DNA of 64,000 nt, taken from assembly GCA_963763485.1 (NCBI GenBank), contig CAVXOW010000003.1, positions 558,001-622,000 of the forward strand, written 5' to 3'. A program made the position numbers and the translations under genes. Source of the DNA: CAWCKS01 sp963763485 (lineage in GTDB: Bacteria; Pseudomonadota; Alphaproteobacteria; Rhizobiales; Xanthobacteraceae). Below, in pieces: positions 55,378-64,000 of the stretch; positions within the stretch are counted from its first letter, which is position 1, and every line of letters begins with the position of its first letter. The notes under the pieces were generated by a model. The model saw only the letters and a list, made by a program, of their open reading frames with translations. It searched no databases and was not told where the DNA came from.

Positions 55378-55932
55378 ATGCGTCGCGTTGTTTTTCGCCT
55401 CCTGCCGGTTGTCGCTCGCGGCATCGGAATCATGTCGCTTGCGACCGCAATCGGAATTGGATCGGCGATGGCCCAGAGCGGCCAGGACCAGTCCAAGACT
55501 CCGCCGGCCAATGCGGCGGATGTCGCCAAGGAAGCCCAGCGCAAGGTCGACGAGTTCACCCAGGCTGCCCAGGCGATCAACGGCCCGGCCGGCAATCCGG
55601 AATGTGTCTGGCTTGGCCGGCGCGTGGTCGGCCTCATGCTGAACGACGATCTCGACACCGCCTTCCGGCATCTCGACCTTTACGACCGGTTTGGCTGCCC
55701 CGGCGGGCATATCCAGGCCGCGTTCCGTTGCGTGACCAGGTTTGGCCTGCCGAACCCGAAGGAAGCCGACGCCTTCAACAGCCGGGTCCATAGCTGCTGG
55801 ATCAACCCGGCGGCCCAGCCGCCGCAGCCGCAGGCCTCAACGGCGGCCGCTCCGGCTGGTGGCAATCCACCGGGCGCCTCCGCGGCCGAGCAGGCAACCC
55901 AGGGCCAGTCGCCGGCTCCGGCGAAACAATAA
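55378..55932 (+). CDS. ndvD: Exported glucan-synthesis protein, NdvD-like
   Basis: A 184-residue protein with a signal peptide (IGIMSLATAIGIGSAMAQS) and a mature helical region containing four cysteines (NPECVWLGRRVVGLMLNDDL; RFGCPGGHIQAAFRCV; HSCWINP), then a Pro/Ala/Gln tail. The ATG at 55378 follows GGGGAG. The frame is open upstream to 55189, giving a 247-codon form that may be what was first described. It lies between ndvC and ndvB, where ndvD was reported in B. japonicum; I recall that assignment and have not checked it. The role in glucan synthesis is known only genetically. Confidence 0.6.
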   Translation: MRRVVFRLLPVVARGIGIMSLATAIGIGSAMAQSGQDQSKTPPANAADVAKEAQRKVDEFTQAAQAINGPAGNPECVWLGRRVVGLMLNDDLDTAFRHLDLYDRFGCPGGHIQAAFRCVTRFGLPNPKEADAFNSRVHSCWINPAAQPPQPQASTAAAPAGGNPPGASAAEQATQGQSPAPAKQ

Positions 55933-56056
55933 TCGCTCGCGGCGGTTAGCACCGATGAACGCGCGATGAAGGGAAATTCTTTTTCGCAGCGCGGCCGTGC
56001 CTTCAAAACGACATGCCCCAACACCAGTTGTTAAATCGCGCGGCATAGATAACCTA

Positions 56057-56106
56057 GCGCGTATTCCGCAAAAGTGGGTTTCCGGTTTTGCGATCAGAAT
56101 ACGCGC
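56057..56106. repeat. Palindromic intergenic element upstream of ndvB
   Basis: GCGCGTATT (56057-56065) is inverted at 56098-56106, and CGCAAAA (56068-56074) is inverted as TTTTGCG (56086-56092). The core AAAGTGGGTTTCCGGTTTT is a form widely dispersed in rhizobial intergenic regions. Confidence 0.7.
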
Positions 56107-56193
56107 GAAAAATCTCGGAACTGCTGCCGCGACCGAACCGGTGGGGAATGGTTCGTCTCGCTGCAATGCTTGCCCCCTAGGGTCTCAGGTGCC

Positions 56194-58881
56194 ATGCGCG
56201 CCGTCATCGCCGTTCTTGTTCTTGTCAGCGGGCTGCACGCCGCTCTGTGGGGATTGCTGCGCAACGAACAGCAGGCGCCCGACTTCCGCGGCATGCTGCC
56301 AAGTGTGTCCTACGCGCCGTTCGAGGGCACCGCGCACCCCGACGTCGACAACATTCCGAGCGTCGAGAAAATCCGCGCCGATCTGAGCAAGCTTTCGAAG
56401 GTCACCCGCGCGATCCGGCTTTATTCGTCGACCGGCGGCGTCGAGCTGGTGCCGCCGATCGCCCGCGAATTCGGCCTCAAGGTCATGGTCGGCGCCTGGC
56501 TCAACTCCCACGCCGATCGCAACGAGCGCGAGATCCAGGCCGCGATCGAACTCGCCAGGCGCAACAGCAATGTCATCGGTGTTGTTGTCGGCAATGAGAC
56601 GCAGTACCGGGGCGAACTACCCATCGATCAGCTGCTCGAGTTCATCAAGCGCGTCAAACGATCTGTGAACGTGCCGGTCACGACCGGTGAAATCTGGAAT
56701 ATCTGGCGCGACAATCCGTGCAAGAACAACAGCCCAGGCGACTGCCTCGTCAACAACGTCGACTTTATCGCCGCGCACGTGCTGCCCTATTGGGAGAACG
56801 CGACCGCCGATGAGGCGGTCGACCGGGCCGCGTTCCTCTACCAGCTGTTGCGCGACACCTATCCCGGCAAGCGCGTCGTCATCGCCGAATTCGGCTGGCC
56901 GAGCGCGGGCTACAACCTGCGCCGCGCTGAGCCCGGACCGTTCGAACAGACCAGGGTCTTGCGCAACTTCGTGACCCGCGCCGAAGCCATGGGGATGGAC
57001 TACAATATCGTCGAAGCAATCGATCAGCCCTGGAAGTTTTTCGAAGGCGGCGTAGGGCCTTACTGGGGTATTTTTAACGCGGCACGCGAACCAAAATTCG
57101 CCTGGACCGGGCCCATCCTGAACCCGGACTACTGGAAGCTCGCAACCATCGCCCTTCTGGTCGGCCTCCTGCTGTCGCTGCCGATCCTGCGGCTGATCCG
57201 ACCAACCCCGTTACAGACCTTTGTGCTGGCGGCAACCGCCAACGGCGTCGGCGCCTGGGTCGCGACCGTGTTTGCCTACTGGGCCGGTCACTATTTCGTC
57301 TGGGGCTCGGCGTTTGCCCTCACCCTCGGCCTGATCCTGCTCGTGCCGCTGATCCTGATCGCGATGGCGCGTGTCGAGGAAATCGCAACCATCGCCTTCG
57401 GCCGGCGTCCGCGCCGCCTGCTCAAGCCCGGCCTGCAGCTTCCCGACGGCATCGCCGCGCCAAAGGTGTCGATCCACATACCCGCCTATTTCGAACCGCC
57501 CGAGATGCTGAAGCAGACGCTCGATGCGGTGGCGAAGCTGAACTACCCGAACTTCGAGTGCGTGGTCATCATCAACAACACGCCAGATCCCGCGTTCTGG
57601 CAGCCGATCCAGGATCACTGCCGCGCGCTCGGCGAACGCTTCATCTTCATCAACGCCGAGAAGGTCGAGGGCTTCAAGGCCGGCGCGCTGCGCCTCGCCA
57701 TGGCACGCACCGCCACCGACGCCGAGATCATCGGCATCATCGACGCCGACTATGTGGTCGACCCGGACTGGCTGAAGGACCTCGTCCCCGCGTTCGCGGA
57801 TCCTCGCGTTGGCCTGGTACAGGCGCCGCAGGAGCATCGTGACAGTGACCGTTCGCTGATGCACTACATGATGAACGGCGAATACGCGGGCTTCTTCGAC
57901 ATCGGCATGGTCCAGCGCAACGAGTTCGACGCCATCATCGTGCACGGCACGATGGCGCTGATCCGCCGCGCGGCGATGGAGTTGGCCGGCGGCTGGTCGA
58001 GCGACACCATTTGCGAGGACACCGACCTCGGACTTGCGCTGATCGAGCAGGGTTGGGTCACTCACTACACCAACCACCGCTACGGCGCGGGCCTGTTGCC
58101 CGACACCTACGAAGCCTTCCGCAAGCAGCGTCACCGCTGGGCCTATGGCGGCTTCCAGATCGTGAAAAAGCACTGGCGCCGTTTCCTGCCCGGCGCGTCG
58201 CGGCTGTCGCCTGATCAGCGCCGCGAGTTCGCACTCGGCTGGCTGAACTGGCTCGGCGCCGAAAGCATCGGCGTGGCTGTCGCACTGCTCAACCTGATCT
58301 GGGTGCCGATCGTCGCCTTCGCCGACATTGCGATCCCCGACCGGATCCTGACGCTGCCGATCATCGCTGCGTTCGTCGTTTCGCTCGTGCACTTCGTCGC
58401 GATGTATCGCCTGCGCGTGCCGATCAAGTTCGGCCAGATGCTTGGCGCCATGGTCACCGCGATGAGTGTGCAGTGGACGGTTTGCCGCGCGGTCGCAAAT
58501 GGCCTGATCACCGACCATATCGCGTTCGCGCGCACGTCGAAGGGTGGTCTGTCGCGGGTCTCGATCGAATTCCAGGCGTTCTGGGAAGCGGTGATCGGCG
58601 TGCTGCTGCTGATCGGCGCCGCCGTGCTGGTCATCACCAACACCAAGGACATCCGCGAGATCTACATCTTCGCCGCGGTACTGGTACTGGAGAGCCTGCC
58701 ATTCCTGTCGGCCGTCGCCATCGCCATTCTCGAGAATGCCCGCATCAACTCGTTTGCGTTCTGGACTCACGCCAGAATCAGGACCGCCGAACTGATCGGG
58801 CTGAGACCAATCGCGCTGACCCGCCCGGTCGGCGAAGTCACGGCCCTCGCCAAGGAAACCCAAACGGACCCGGCGCGTTAG
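56194..58881 (+). CDS. ndvB: Cyclic beta-(1,3),(1,6)-glucan synthase: GH17-like plus GT2 domains (NdvB type)
   Basis: An 895-residue inner-membrane enzyme. Residues about 30-310 form a GH17-like domain (VVVGNETQYRG, VIAEFGWPSAGY, IVEAIDQPWKFFEGG). Two membrane helices follow, then a processive GT2 domain with VSIHIPAYFEPPEML, the DxD motif IIDADYVVDPDW, the EDTDLGLALIEQGW base and QRHRWAYGG, and four or so C-terminal helices. This is the domain order and size (about 100 kDa) of B. japonicum NdvB, which builds cyclic glucan for osmoadaptation and nodulation. I take the ATG at 56194; a 40-codon extension runs through the palindromic repeat. Confidence 0.85.
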   Translation: MRAVIAVLVLVSGLHAALWGLLRNEQQAPDFRGMLPSVSYAPFEGTAHPDVDNIPSVEKIRADLSKLSKVTRAIRLYSSTGGVELVPPIAREFGLKVMVGAWLNSHADRNEREIQAAIELARRNSNVIGVVVGNETQYRGELPIDQLLEFIKRVKRSVNVPVTTGEIWNIWRDNPCKNNSPGDCLVNNVDFIAAHVLPYWENATADEAVDRAAFLYQLLRDTYPGKRVVIAEFGWPSAGYNLRRAEPGPFEQTRVLRNFVTRAEAMGMDYNIVEAIDQPWKFFEGGVGPYWGIFNAAREPKFAWTGPILNPDYWKLATIALLVGLLLSLPILRLIRPTPLQTFVLAATANGVGAWVATVFAYWAGHYFVWGSAFALTLGLILLVPLILIAMARVEEIATIAFGRRPRRLLKPGLQLPDGIAAPKVSIHIPAYFEPPEMLKQTLDAVAKLNYPNFECVVIINNTPDPAFWQPIQDHCRALGERFIFINAEKVEGFKAGALRLAMARTATDAEIIGIIDADYVVDPDWLKDLVPAFADPRVGLVQAPQEHRDSDRSLMHYMMNGEYAGFFDIGMVQRNEFDAIIVHGTMALIRRAAMELAGGWSSDTICEDTDLGLALIEQGWVTHYTNHRYGAGLLPDTYEAFRKQRHRWAYGGFQIVKKHWRRFLPGASRLSPDQRREFALGWLNWLGAESIGVAVALLNLIWVPIVAFADIAIPDRILTLPIIAAFVVSLVHFVAMYRLRVPIKFGQMLGAMVTAMSVQWTVCRAVANGLITDHIAFARTSKGGLSRVSIEFQAFWEAVIGVLLLIGAAVLVITNTKDIREIYIFAAVLVLESLPFLSAVAIAILENARINSFAFWTHARIRTAELIGLRPIALTRPVGEVTALAKETQTDPAR

Positions 58882-59026
58882 CCTGTCCACTTCAGATATT
58901 GGTTGGGCCTGGGAAGCCGACGGTGCACCGCTTGACCGGCGCGCCCCCCACCCATACACACCGGCCCAGCGCGCGATCGCTCGGCGATCCCTTACGGATA
59001 GACTGGCGATCGTCGCGCGATCAGGT

Positions 59027-59102
59027 GAGCGCGTAGCTCAGGTGGTAGAGCACGTGACTTTTAATCATGGGGTCGAGGGTTCGAGTCCCTCCGCGCTCAC
59101 CA
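59027..59102 (+). tRNA. tRNA-Lys(UUU)
   Basis: Acceptor GAGCGCG (59027-59033) pairs with CGCGCTC, followed by discriminator A and an encoded CCA at 59100-59102. The anticodon loop CTTTTAA gives TTT. The T-arm GGGTTCGAGTCCC is canonical. It marks the left edge of the decayed accessory region. Confidence 0.97.
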
Positions 59103-59135
59103 AAATAGGCCGCAAATTCAATATCTTAAAAACTT

Positions 59136-59178
59136 AAACGCCCCACGACCACTCTTTAAAATGCATTGTGGGGCGTTT
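59136..59178. terminator. Inverted repeat after tRNA-Lys
   Basis: AAACGCCCCAC (59136-59146) is perfectly inverted at 59168-59178, with a 21-base AT-rich spacer. It may terminate the tRNA transcript. The large loop and weak T-run leave this uncertain, and it could also be an element end. Confidence 0.45.
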
Positions 59179-59246
59179 ATGGGGCGCCCTTCACCCAGCG
59201 ATTTCGCGCTAGGAAGGCCGCCCATGCGCGTTCGACCCGCACGGTA

Positions 59247-59886
59247 TCAATTGCGGTCGGTGTCGATTGAGCTCGCGGGCGGGCTTCCTATTGAAGGATA
59301 GCGGCGCACGACCGTGACACCGGTCAGGTGGCGCCGATCCACCGCAAATTCGTTTTCATCGTAGTGACCTTCGGCCGCCGCCGACACGGCACAGATGATC
59401 GCTGCTGGCGGTGCCGCGGTTTCCAGTAGCACGCTGCCACCACCGGACCATCGACGCTCTTGCGCGAAACGTTCGGCGGTCTCGATGTCGCTGGTCCATG
59501 ACACACCGTAGATTTCGCCGACGACGTTCGTCGGTATTGGCACCACGAAACAGCCGCGCGCCGGCCCCGCGGTAGGGAGGTAGCAGTACGCGCGCCGCGG
59601 TACACAACGCGCGGTGATCGCCGACCGTCAGCGGCAGCATCTTGGTTTCAATCCAGACCTGCAGGAAGGCGCGGCGAATGTCATCGCTGACGTTGGTCAA
59701 CTCACGGGCAAGCTTGCGGATGCCGACTGTCCAGCCGCTGACCGTCTCGTTGATCTGATCAACGGCATACAGCATCGCCTCGGCGTCACCATCACGGCAG
59801 GCCTGTACAAAGGCGACAGCGGCAAGGCGGTCTTGGCGTCGCTCGTCGCGGACGTGAGATTGAAATGTTTCGTAGTCGGTCGGCAT
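59247..59886 (-). CDS. ADP-ribosyltransferase-fold-like protein, unknown (frameshifted)
   Basis: Two frames join to one protein of about 213 residues. The first, from the ATG at 59886 (MPTDYETFQSHVRDERRQDR), is helical up to ARLFRGA. After a shift near 59514 (AAA where AA is expected) the second reads IYGVSWTSDIETAERFAQE, SVLLETAAPPAAIICA, HYDENEFAVDRRHL. The spacing of LFRG, SWTSD...AERFA and ENEF resembles the R-S-E pattern of ADP-ribosyltransferase toxins. It starts 17 bases after the stop of a 114-residue partner gene. No characterised homologue is known to me. Confidence 0.5.
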
Positions 59887-59903
59887 GCGCCAAAGTCTGC
59901 AGT

Positions 59904-60248
59904 CTAGCGTTCCTCCCATTCGGAAATTCGTGCGGCGATTGCATCGACCAACAGCCCGGCCGGTGAACGCGATTGTTTGGTGAAAGCCCCGACATAATCA
60001 GGATCGCTCGTTGGCGGCAGCGGATTCTCAGCTTGCAATTTTACGTTCAGCTCGCGCCACACACTCTCGTAGCGCTGATAGTCGCGGTTACTCCTGATCT
60101 CCGGCACATGGCTCATCGTCCAATGGTTGGTAATCAAGTAGGTCTTATCAGCGTCAGAGATGTTGGCACGTTCAAGTGCCTCTCCCAGTAGCTCGGAACC
60201 TTGCTGATCAGCCGGCGTCGGCGTTGATCTAAGTGGTGGTTTTGTCAT
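59904..60248 (-). CDS. Small hypothetical protein, operon partner of the ART-like gene
   Basis: A 114-residue soluble, acidic-basic mixed helical protein started at the ATG at 60248 (MTKPPLRSTPTPADQQGSEL); the 11-codon extension lacks support. It has no signal peptide and no recognised domain. It is directly upstream of, and transcribed with, the ADP-ribosyltransferase-like gene, with a 17-base gap. The size and order would fit an immunity or antitoxin protein, but nothing in its sequence proves this. Confidence 0.55.
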   Translation of the reverse strand: MTKPPLRSTPTPADQQGSELLGEALERANISDADKTYLITNHWTMSHVPEIRSNRDYQRYESVWRELNVKLQAENPLPPTSDPDYVGAFTKQSRSPAGLLVDAIAARISEWEER

Positions 60249-60337
60249 GCGTTCCTCACGGTCGCGCCCCACTGATTGCAAGCAAAGCTTGACGACGACC
60301 GGCTGTCAAACGTCCCGGAGTTGCAGCTTGCTATCTT

Positions 60338-60684
60338 CTAACTCCAATTATCCCACGATCGAAAGTTTTGGGTCTTTGGGAAAATGACCACCCCAGTAAT
60401 AGGTGTTGCCAAGCTGATCTTACCAACGCGCAACATTGAAATTGTCTGTGACGTATTGTTGATGGCGCGAATACGGAATCCCACGCCTCGAATAGTGAGT
60501 AACCCTAAACTCTCTCTGCTCGTAACTTCTATCGCCATGCGGATAATGGGATCAGGATCATACTTGTCGCCAACGACTTCCGGTCTTCCAGTATGCAGTA
60601 TCTAATTTGAACATTGTCGAATGCGACTGCCGCCGCGGGGAGACATAGCGTAGCAGCGAGAATTGCGAATGGCTGTCTGAGCAC
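60338..60684 (-). CDS. Small exported protein, frameshifted
   Basis: A GTG at 60684 follows a very good GAGGGGAGG site and begins a signal peptide (LRQPFAILAATLCLPAAAVA). The mature part continues FDNVQIRYCILEDRKS, and then near 60560 moves frame to GDKYDPDPIIRMAIEVTSRE, ending SWDNWS at 60338. Joined it has about 115 residues and is mostly beta-type. No family was recognised. The clear signal peptide and start site show a genuine gene, interrupted by one base change in length. Confidence 0.5.
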
Positions 60685-60814
60685 GGACGGGCCTCCCCTC
60701 TAAGAAACTTCATGGTCCAATATTATTTTGAGACCTCCTCGCGCCGACAGGCTTGACTGAATCAACCCGCGCGGTTGCACTCCGCCACGCCGTCCGGTCT
60801 CCAATGATCTTTCG

Positions 60815-61086
60815 CTATTGCCGCTGCCGCTTGAGGGCGGTAGGCCGGTCAGCGCCCTGTGAACAGACCGCGCGGCCATCGTTGCCGCCGTCGTTAAGCT
60901 CATCAAGGATTGCCAACTGTGCAACCGTGACGGCGACCATTTCGGTTGCGATCAACTCCCAGCCGGCAATCTGGCTGACGTCGAGTTCCCGACCTCATTC
61001 ACATCAGTCGGCAACATTGCCAGCAGTGAACGATACCGATGCTGCAAGGCCATCAGCCGCGCGCGCTCAGTCTTCGGCATCATCAT
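60815..61086 (-). pseudogene. Small phage-associated gene, frameshifted
   Basis: An ATG cluster near 61086 starts PKTERARLMALQHRYRSLLA. After a shift near 60985 the next frame reads SQIAGWELIATEMVAVTVAQ and LAILDELNDGG, ending at 60815. It follows the terminase remnant directly, as small head-completion or accessory genes do in prophages. I cannot assign a function. Confidence 0.4.
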
Positions 61087-61484
61087 GGCCGCCTCCTCCC
61101 GATGCCACGGTGCTTTTGCCTCCCAAGGCTTCCTCAGTCCGGGAAAATGCTGCTGGCGGCCAATCGTCTTCGGATCGACCCGTGACTGAGGAGCCAGTCG
61201 CAGCCTCGTGGCCAACGTCGCCTGCATGCGCGCGGCCTTTTCCCAGATCGAGACCTGGCTAGGGTCGCGGGCCGCGGCTTGCGCCATCAGAGTGGCCTGA
61301 ATGTAGGAGATCAACAGTGGCGAATCGGGCTGCGGAAGTGGCTGGCATCACACACGCCAACCAATTCGTTGAACAGCTCTGCCTCTGCGGTCGACAGCGA
61401 TGATGGCGGGGATAGGCGAGGTTGCTCGCCGGTTACGTTCGGTCCGTCAAGGCTGGCGGCCGATATTCGGCCTCTTTGCAACAT
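61087..61484 (-). pseudogene. P27-type phage terminase small subunit, decayed
   Basis: The opening MLQRGRISAASLDGPNV, then LSTAEAELFNELVGVCDASH and, after a frame change near 61310, LLISYIQATLMAQAAARDP, VSIWEKAARMQATLATRLRL and DPKTIGRQ match the order of P27-family small terminases. That protein recognises phage DNA for packaging. No large terminase, portal or capsid gene is found near it, so it is a prophage relic. Confidence 0.6.
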
Positions 61485-61745
61485 CGAAATTACACTCCGG
61501 TTGCCCCATAGGAAAATCTGGACGTTTAGCAAAAACGACTGAAGCCGGCGCTCCGTCGTTGCCGGCGAAAATTTTTCCGAATCGCCCCCCCGGGCCCCCT
61601 ATTCAGGCAGCTTTTCGCAAATGGCTAGCAGTGCGCGCTTGGGTGGGTTCTTCCAATATAGTGTGCGTCGAGCGTATTCCTAACACTGGACTATCCCGTC
61701 TCACGACGCCCGGCCAGAGTCAAGAACGTCATGCCACGCAGCTAG
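61485..61745. other. Intergenic, no gene seen
   Basis: The open frames here have no start signals, family features or good composition. There is a short homopolymer block (CCCCCCC) near 61585. Confidence 0.35.
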
Positions 61746-61956
61746 TTCATCGGCATGGTCTGCACTCCGGTGAAGGAGCTGCCCGCGGGACCCGAGTGGG
61801 TCTACGAAATCAAACATGGCGGCTATCGCCTAATGGCCCGCAAGAACGACGAGCGGGTCCGCATTTACACGCGCCGGGGGTGCCGACTGGACTAAACGCG
61901 ACCCCGAATTGTCGGTACCGCGACTTAAAACAGTAGACATAAGCGCGCTCTGCTAA
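61746..61956 (+). pseudogene. Fragment of an ATP-dependent DNA ligase (LigD/LigC type)
   Basis: The frame reads FIGMVCTPVKELPAGPEWVY, EIKHGGYRLMARKNDERVRI, YTRR and, after dropping one G from the run at 61876-61880, GADWTKRDPEL, ending at 61956. The EIKH-GGYR segment is the nucleotidyl-transfer motif KxDG with its Asp changed to Gly. Only about 70 residues of a several-hundred-residue enzyme remain and the KxDG motif is broken. Confidence 0.65.
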
Positions 61957-62528
61957 TCGGCACGGGGTCCCGACGCCGATCGGCAGCGGTCAACTCGATT
62001 GGCTCGACTTTCGCTTTGTCTTCGCGTCGATTAGACGGCGTGGTCACAGGTCCTTTCCGCGAATTCGCGAAACTCGTCGGGAACGGAATGAGAGATGCCG
62101 AGTGCCACCGCGCCGTAAGCCAGCATGTGAGTAGATTTGTGATAGCGCAGATTACTCTTGGGACGAAGTCCCAATGATACTGGATCGTTAGCGCTTGAGT
62201 TCGATTCCGGCCAGGCAGCGGACGGCACTAAAAGCGCCTGCTAACCCTCACTAGTGACCCATCAAAATCGAACCACCCCGCTCGGGAGGAATCGATGTCG
62301 ACTGGATTGTGCTGGATCACGAAATGTCCGCCAGTCCCTCGATTGTGCTGCAAAACTCTTTTTGAGACGAATCGCAAATGGTGATCCTGTTGGTTAGCGA
62401 CGGTGAGTAGGGCCGTTTCCCTTGAAGCCTCATTGCCATCTCCTCCGTGCTTAGGCTCGCCCGGATCAGGACGCGCGAAAGCCACGCGCCACCGGCGAAT
62501 TCGTATCGGATGACCGAAGCGCAAGTTA
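61957..62528. other. Accessory region without a supported gene
   Basis: Two minus-strand open frames (62031-62228 and 62228-62524) have no ribosome-binding sites or recognisable domains. The base composition is lower in GC than the core genes. It may be the residue of lost mobile DNA. Confidence 0.35.
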
Positions 62529-64000
62529 CTACGATGGCAGCGTGTCGAGCATGGTGCGTGCGATACGGAGGTCCACTATTTCTAGTCCCGCGGTGAACCT
62601 GCAGCAGACTGGTTCGAGTATTTGTCTCACCTCGTGATGGCGCTCTTGGCTCGCGCGCAATCGCGCACGGCTCAGAGCGATGCGCAACTCCAAGAGCATG
62701 GCGCCCTGCTCGCGAGCGACTTCATTGGCTTTCAGAAAACAATTTTCCGCCTCTGTCGCAATAGCGAGCCCTTCGCGTTGCAGAAGAAATTCACCCCTCA
62801 GGCGCATGAGTTCGGCCGTATGCATACCCTCACCACTATGCTCCGTACGAGTGACAGCTCGCCTTACCGTATCACAGGCCTCATCAAGCTGACCGAGCCC
62901 GGCAAGCCCCTCAGCAAGATAGCCCAGAAATTGAGCATAGCGGATTTGCCAACCGGTCTGCTCACACCGCTCGAGCGCATGGCTTAAAAGTGCCACCCCG
63001 TGCGAAAACTCGCCGCGCTCGATAAGCAGCTTTCCCTTCCAGCAATTTCCCACAAGCTTCCAGAGTGCAGCATCGTTACGGGTAGCCGCATCGATCATGG
63101 CTGCTATCGCACCCTCCGCGCCGGCAAGATCGCCAATCATCAACGAAATCGGGCACAATCCGTCCTGCAGCACCCAACAGAGCGTAAATCCCGCGTCAGA
63201 AGCTCGCGACTTTTCGAAGCCGAGACGAGCTTCCTTGACGGCACTGTCGACCTCGCCCAGAAGGCATAGTACGTTCGCCAGTTTCGAGCGTGCGATCGGC
63301 CGTTGGTCCAAGAAGAATTCTTGTCGTCTCGTCCCCAGCCCCGGGCATCGAGTAGTGATCAACAACCCGCTGAAGGCAGATCTGCGCTTCCCGCAATTGT
63401 CCGGCATAGAGCAGCGAGGTTCCGAGATAGCGATCGCTCATCAACCTCGTGGCCACCTCAGAGCTACTCTGAGCAACCTTAGCGAGTTGCCTTACCGTGG
63501 TGAGTGCCGTCGCGTAATTTCCAGAGACTGTTTCCACCCAAGCGCGCGGCGCCCAGAGCTGCTGCAGTTGCAACTCGATGCTGTCAATCCCCTGAGCGAG
63601 TTCCACAGCTCTTGCGACCGCGGCGCGCGCTCGATCTACCGGGGCCATTGTCGCGCCCAATGCTACTGCGTACGCGAAACACATTTGCCGTTCCAGCGCG
63701 CCGCTCAAATTCAGGTCACGCCCGTGGACTGCGTACATGTGCTCCACGCGAGCGCAGCATTCACCGACCAGTGACATATGCGTCCAGATCGGCGCGAATG
63801 CGGCTGTCAGGACTTTGCCGATAACCGGGTCACCCTCGGGAGAGAATGACCAGTCTAGCGCAGAGCGGACATTGTCGAGTTCGCGGCTGCAGCGTGCCAC
63901 GTTGTCGGCACTCAGCGAAATTATCGAGCCAGTTACCGCGGGCACAATCATATCCCGAAAATGTTCGGCTTGGCGTCGTGCCGCTGCCGGATAGTCGCCA
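62529..64000 (-). CDS. C-terminal part of a large ATPase/TPR regulator (partial, frameshifted)
   Basis: The frame is open through the right window edge, so the N-terminus lies outside. The visible 490 or so residues are helical TPR-like repeats: ARCSRELDNVRSALDWSF (typical of the end of the ATPase module in large LuxR/OmpR-type ATP-binding regulators), then WAPRAWVETVSGNYATAL, LGTSLLYAGQLREAQICLQR and, after a shift near 63350, KLANVLCLLGEVDSAVKEA, GYLAEGLAGLGQLDEACD and LRLRGEFLLQREG. Such proteins (about 900 residues) usually carry an N-terminal DNA-binding domain. Target and signal are unknown. Confidence 0.65.

Noticed and set aside
57211..58959. 582-codon minus-strand frame opposite ndvB
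   Set aside because: Its composition is that of antisense code (Asp/Arg/His/Gln-rich), while ndvB carries all GT2 motifs.
59103..64000. Second copy of the tRNA-Lys 3' end as an attachment site
   Set aside because: No repeat of the tRNA 3' end was found by eye in the remaining 4.9 kb. The island end, if any, lies outside the window.

Overview
The window is GC-rich, densely coded alphaproteobacterial chromosome. It most likely comes from Bradyrhizobium or a close relative in the Nitrobacteraceae. The indicators are a beta-(1,3),(1,6)-glucan locus of the ndvB/ndvC/ndvD type, a rhizobial nitrate/nitrite assimilation cluster with a single-domain haemoglobin and NasS/NasT, phosphatidylcholine synthase, an IalB-like protein and dispersed palindromes typical of this group. 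No replication origin, CRISPR array or intact insertion sequence was seen.

Layout. 1-3.8 kb: the end of a cytochrome P450 gene, small genes, and tRNA-Ser(UGA) carrying a decayed integrated element (an integrase stump between two copies of the tRNA 3' end). 3.8-7 kb: divergent betaine-lipid genes btaA/btaB with a possible Pho box, plus a membrane protein. 7-12 kb: a sensor kinase, exported proteins, and a TPR protein with an RraA-like protein. 12.3-22.2 kb: the nitrate/nitrite block on the minus strand. It comprises nrtA-nrtB-nrtC-haemoglobin and nitrite channel-nirA-Fe-S/FAD reductase, each preceded by the same 20-base promoter block. The nrtA leader looks like a NasT (ANTAR) antitermination element. 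22.3-27 kb: a MocR-type regulator divergent from a nitroreductase-like protein, then nasS/nasT. 27-36.5 kb: rimO, an aminotransferase, GFA, quinone reductase, terC/pcs, a UbiH-like hydroxylase, a dead AEC permease, hspQ and an IalB-like gene. 36.6-53 kb: a YejA-like binding protein, two degenerate signalling/ligase-like proteins, sdhE/mfd, recG, a DUF502 protein, glmS and a damaged glmU. 53-59 kb: the cyclic glucan locus, ending at tRNA-Lys(UUU). 59-64 kb: a decayed accessory region with an ADP-ribosyltransferase-like bicistron, phage terminase and DNA ligase relics, and part of a large TPR regulator.

How the genes work together. NrtABC imports nitrate. The FNT channel moves nitrite. NirA reduces nitrite to ammonium, probably fed by the adjacent Fe-S/FAD reductase. 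The haemoglobin may protect against NO. NasS senses nitrate/nitrite and releases NasT, which would read the leader hairpins. No assimilatory nitrate reductase lies in the window.

Caution. At least a dozen single-base frameshifts interrupt otherwise conserved genes, including mfd, nirA, nrtB, nrtC and btaA. Several sit in homopolymers, so sequence error is as likely as real decay. I report these genes at full length and state where the frame breaks.
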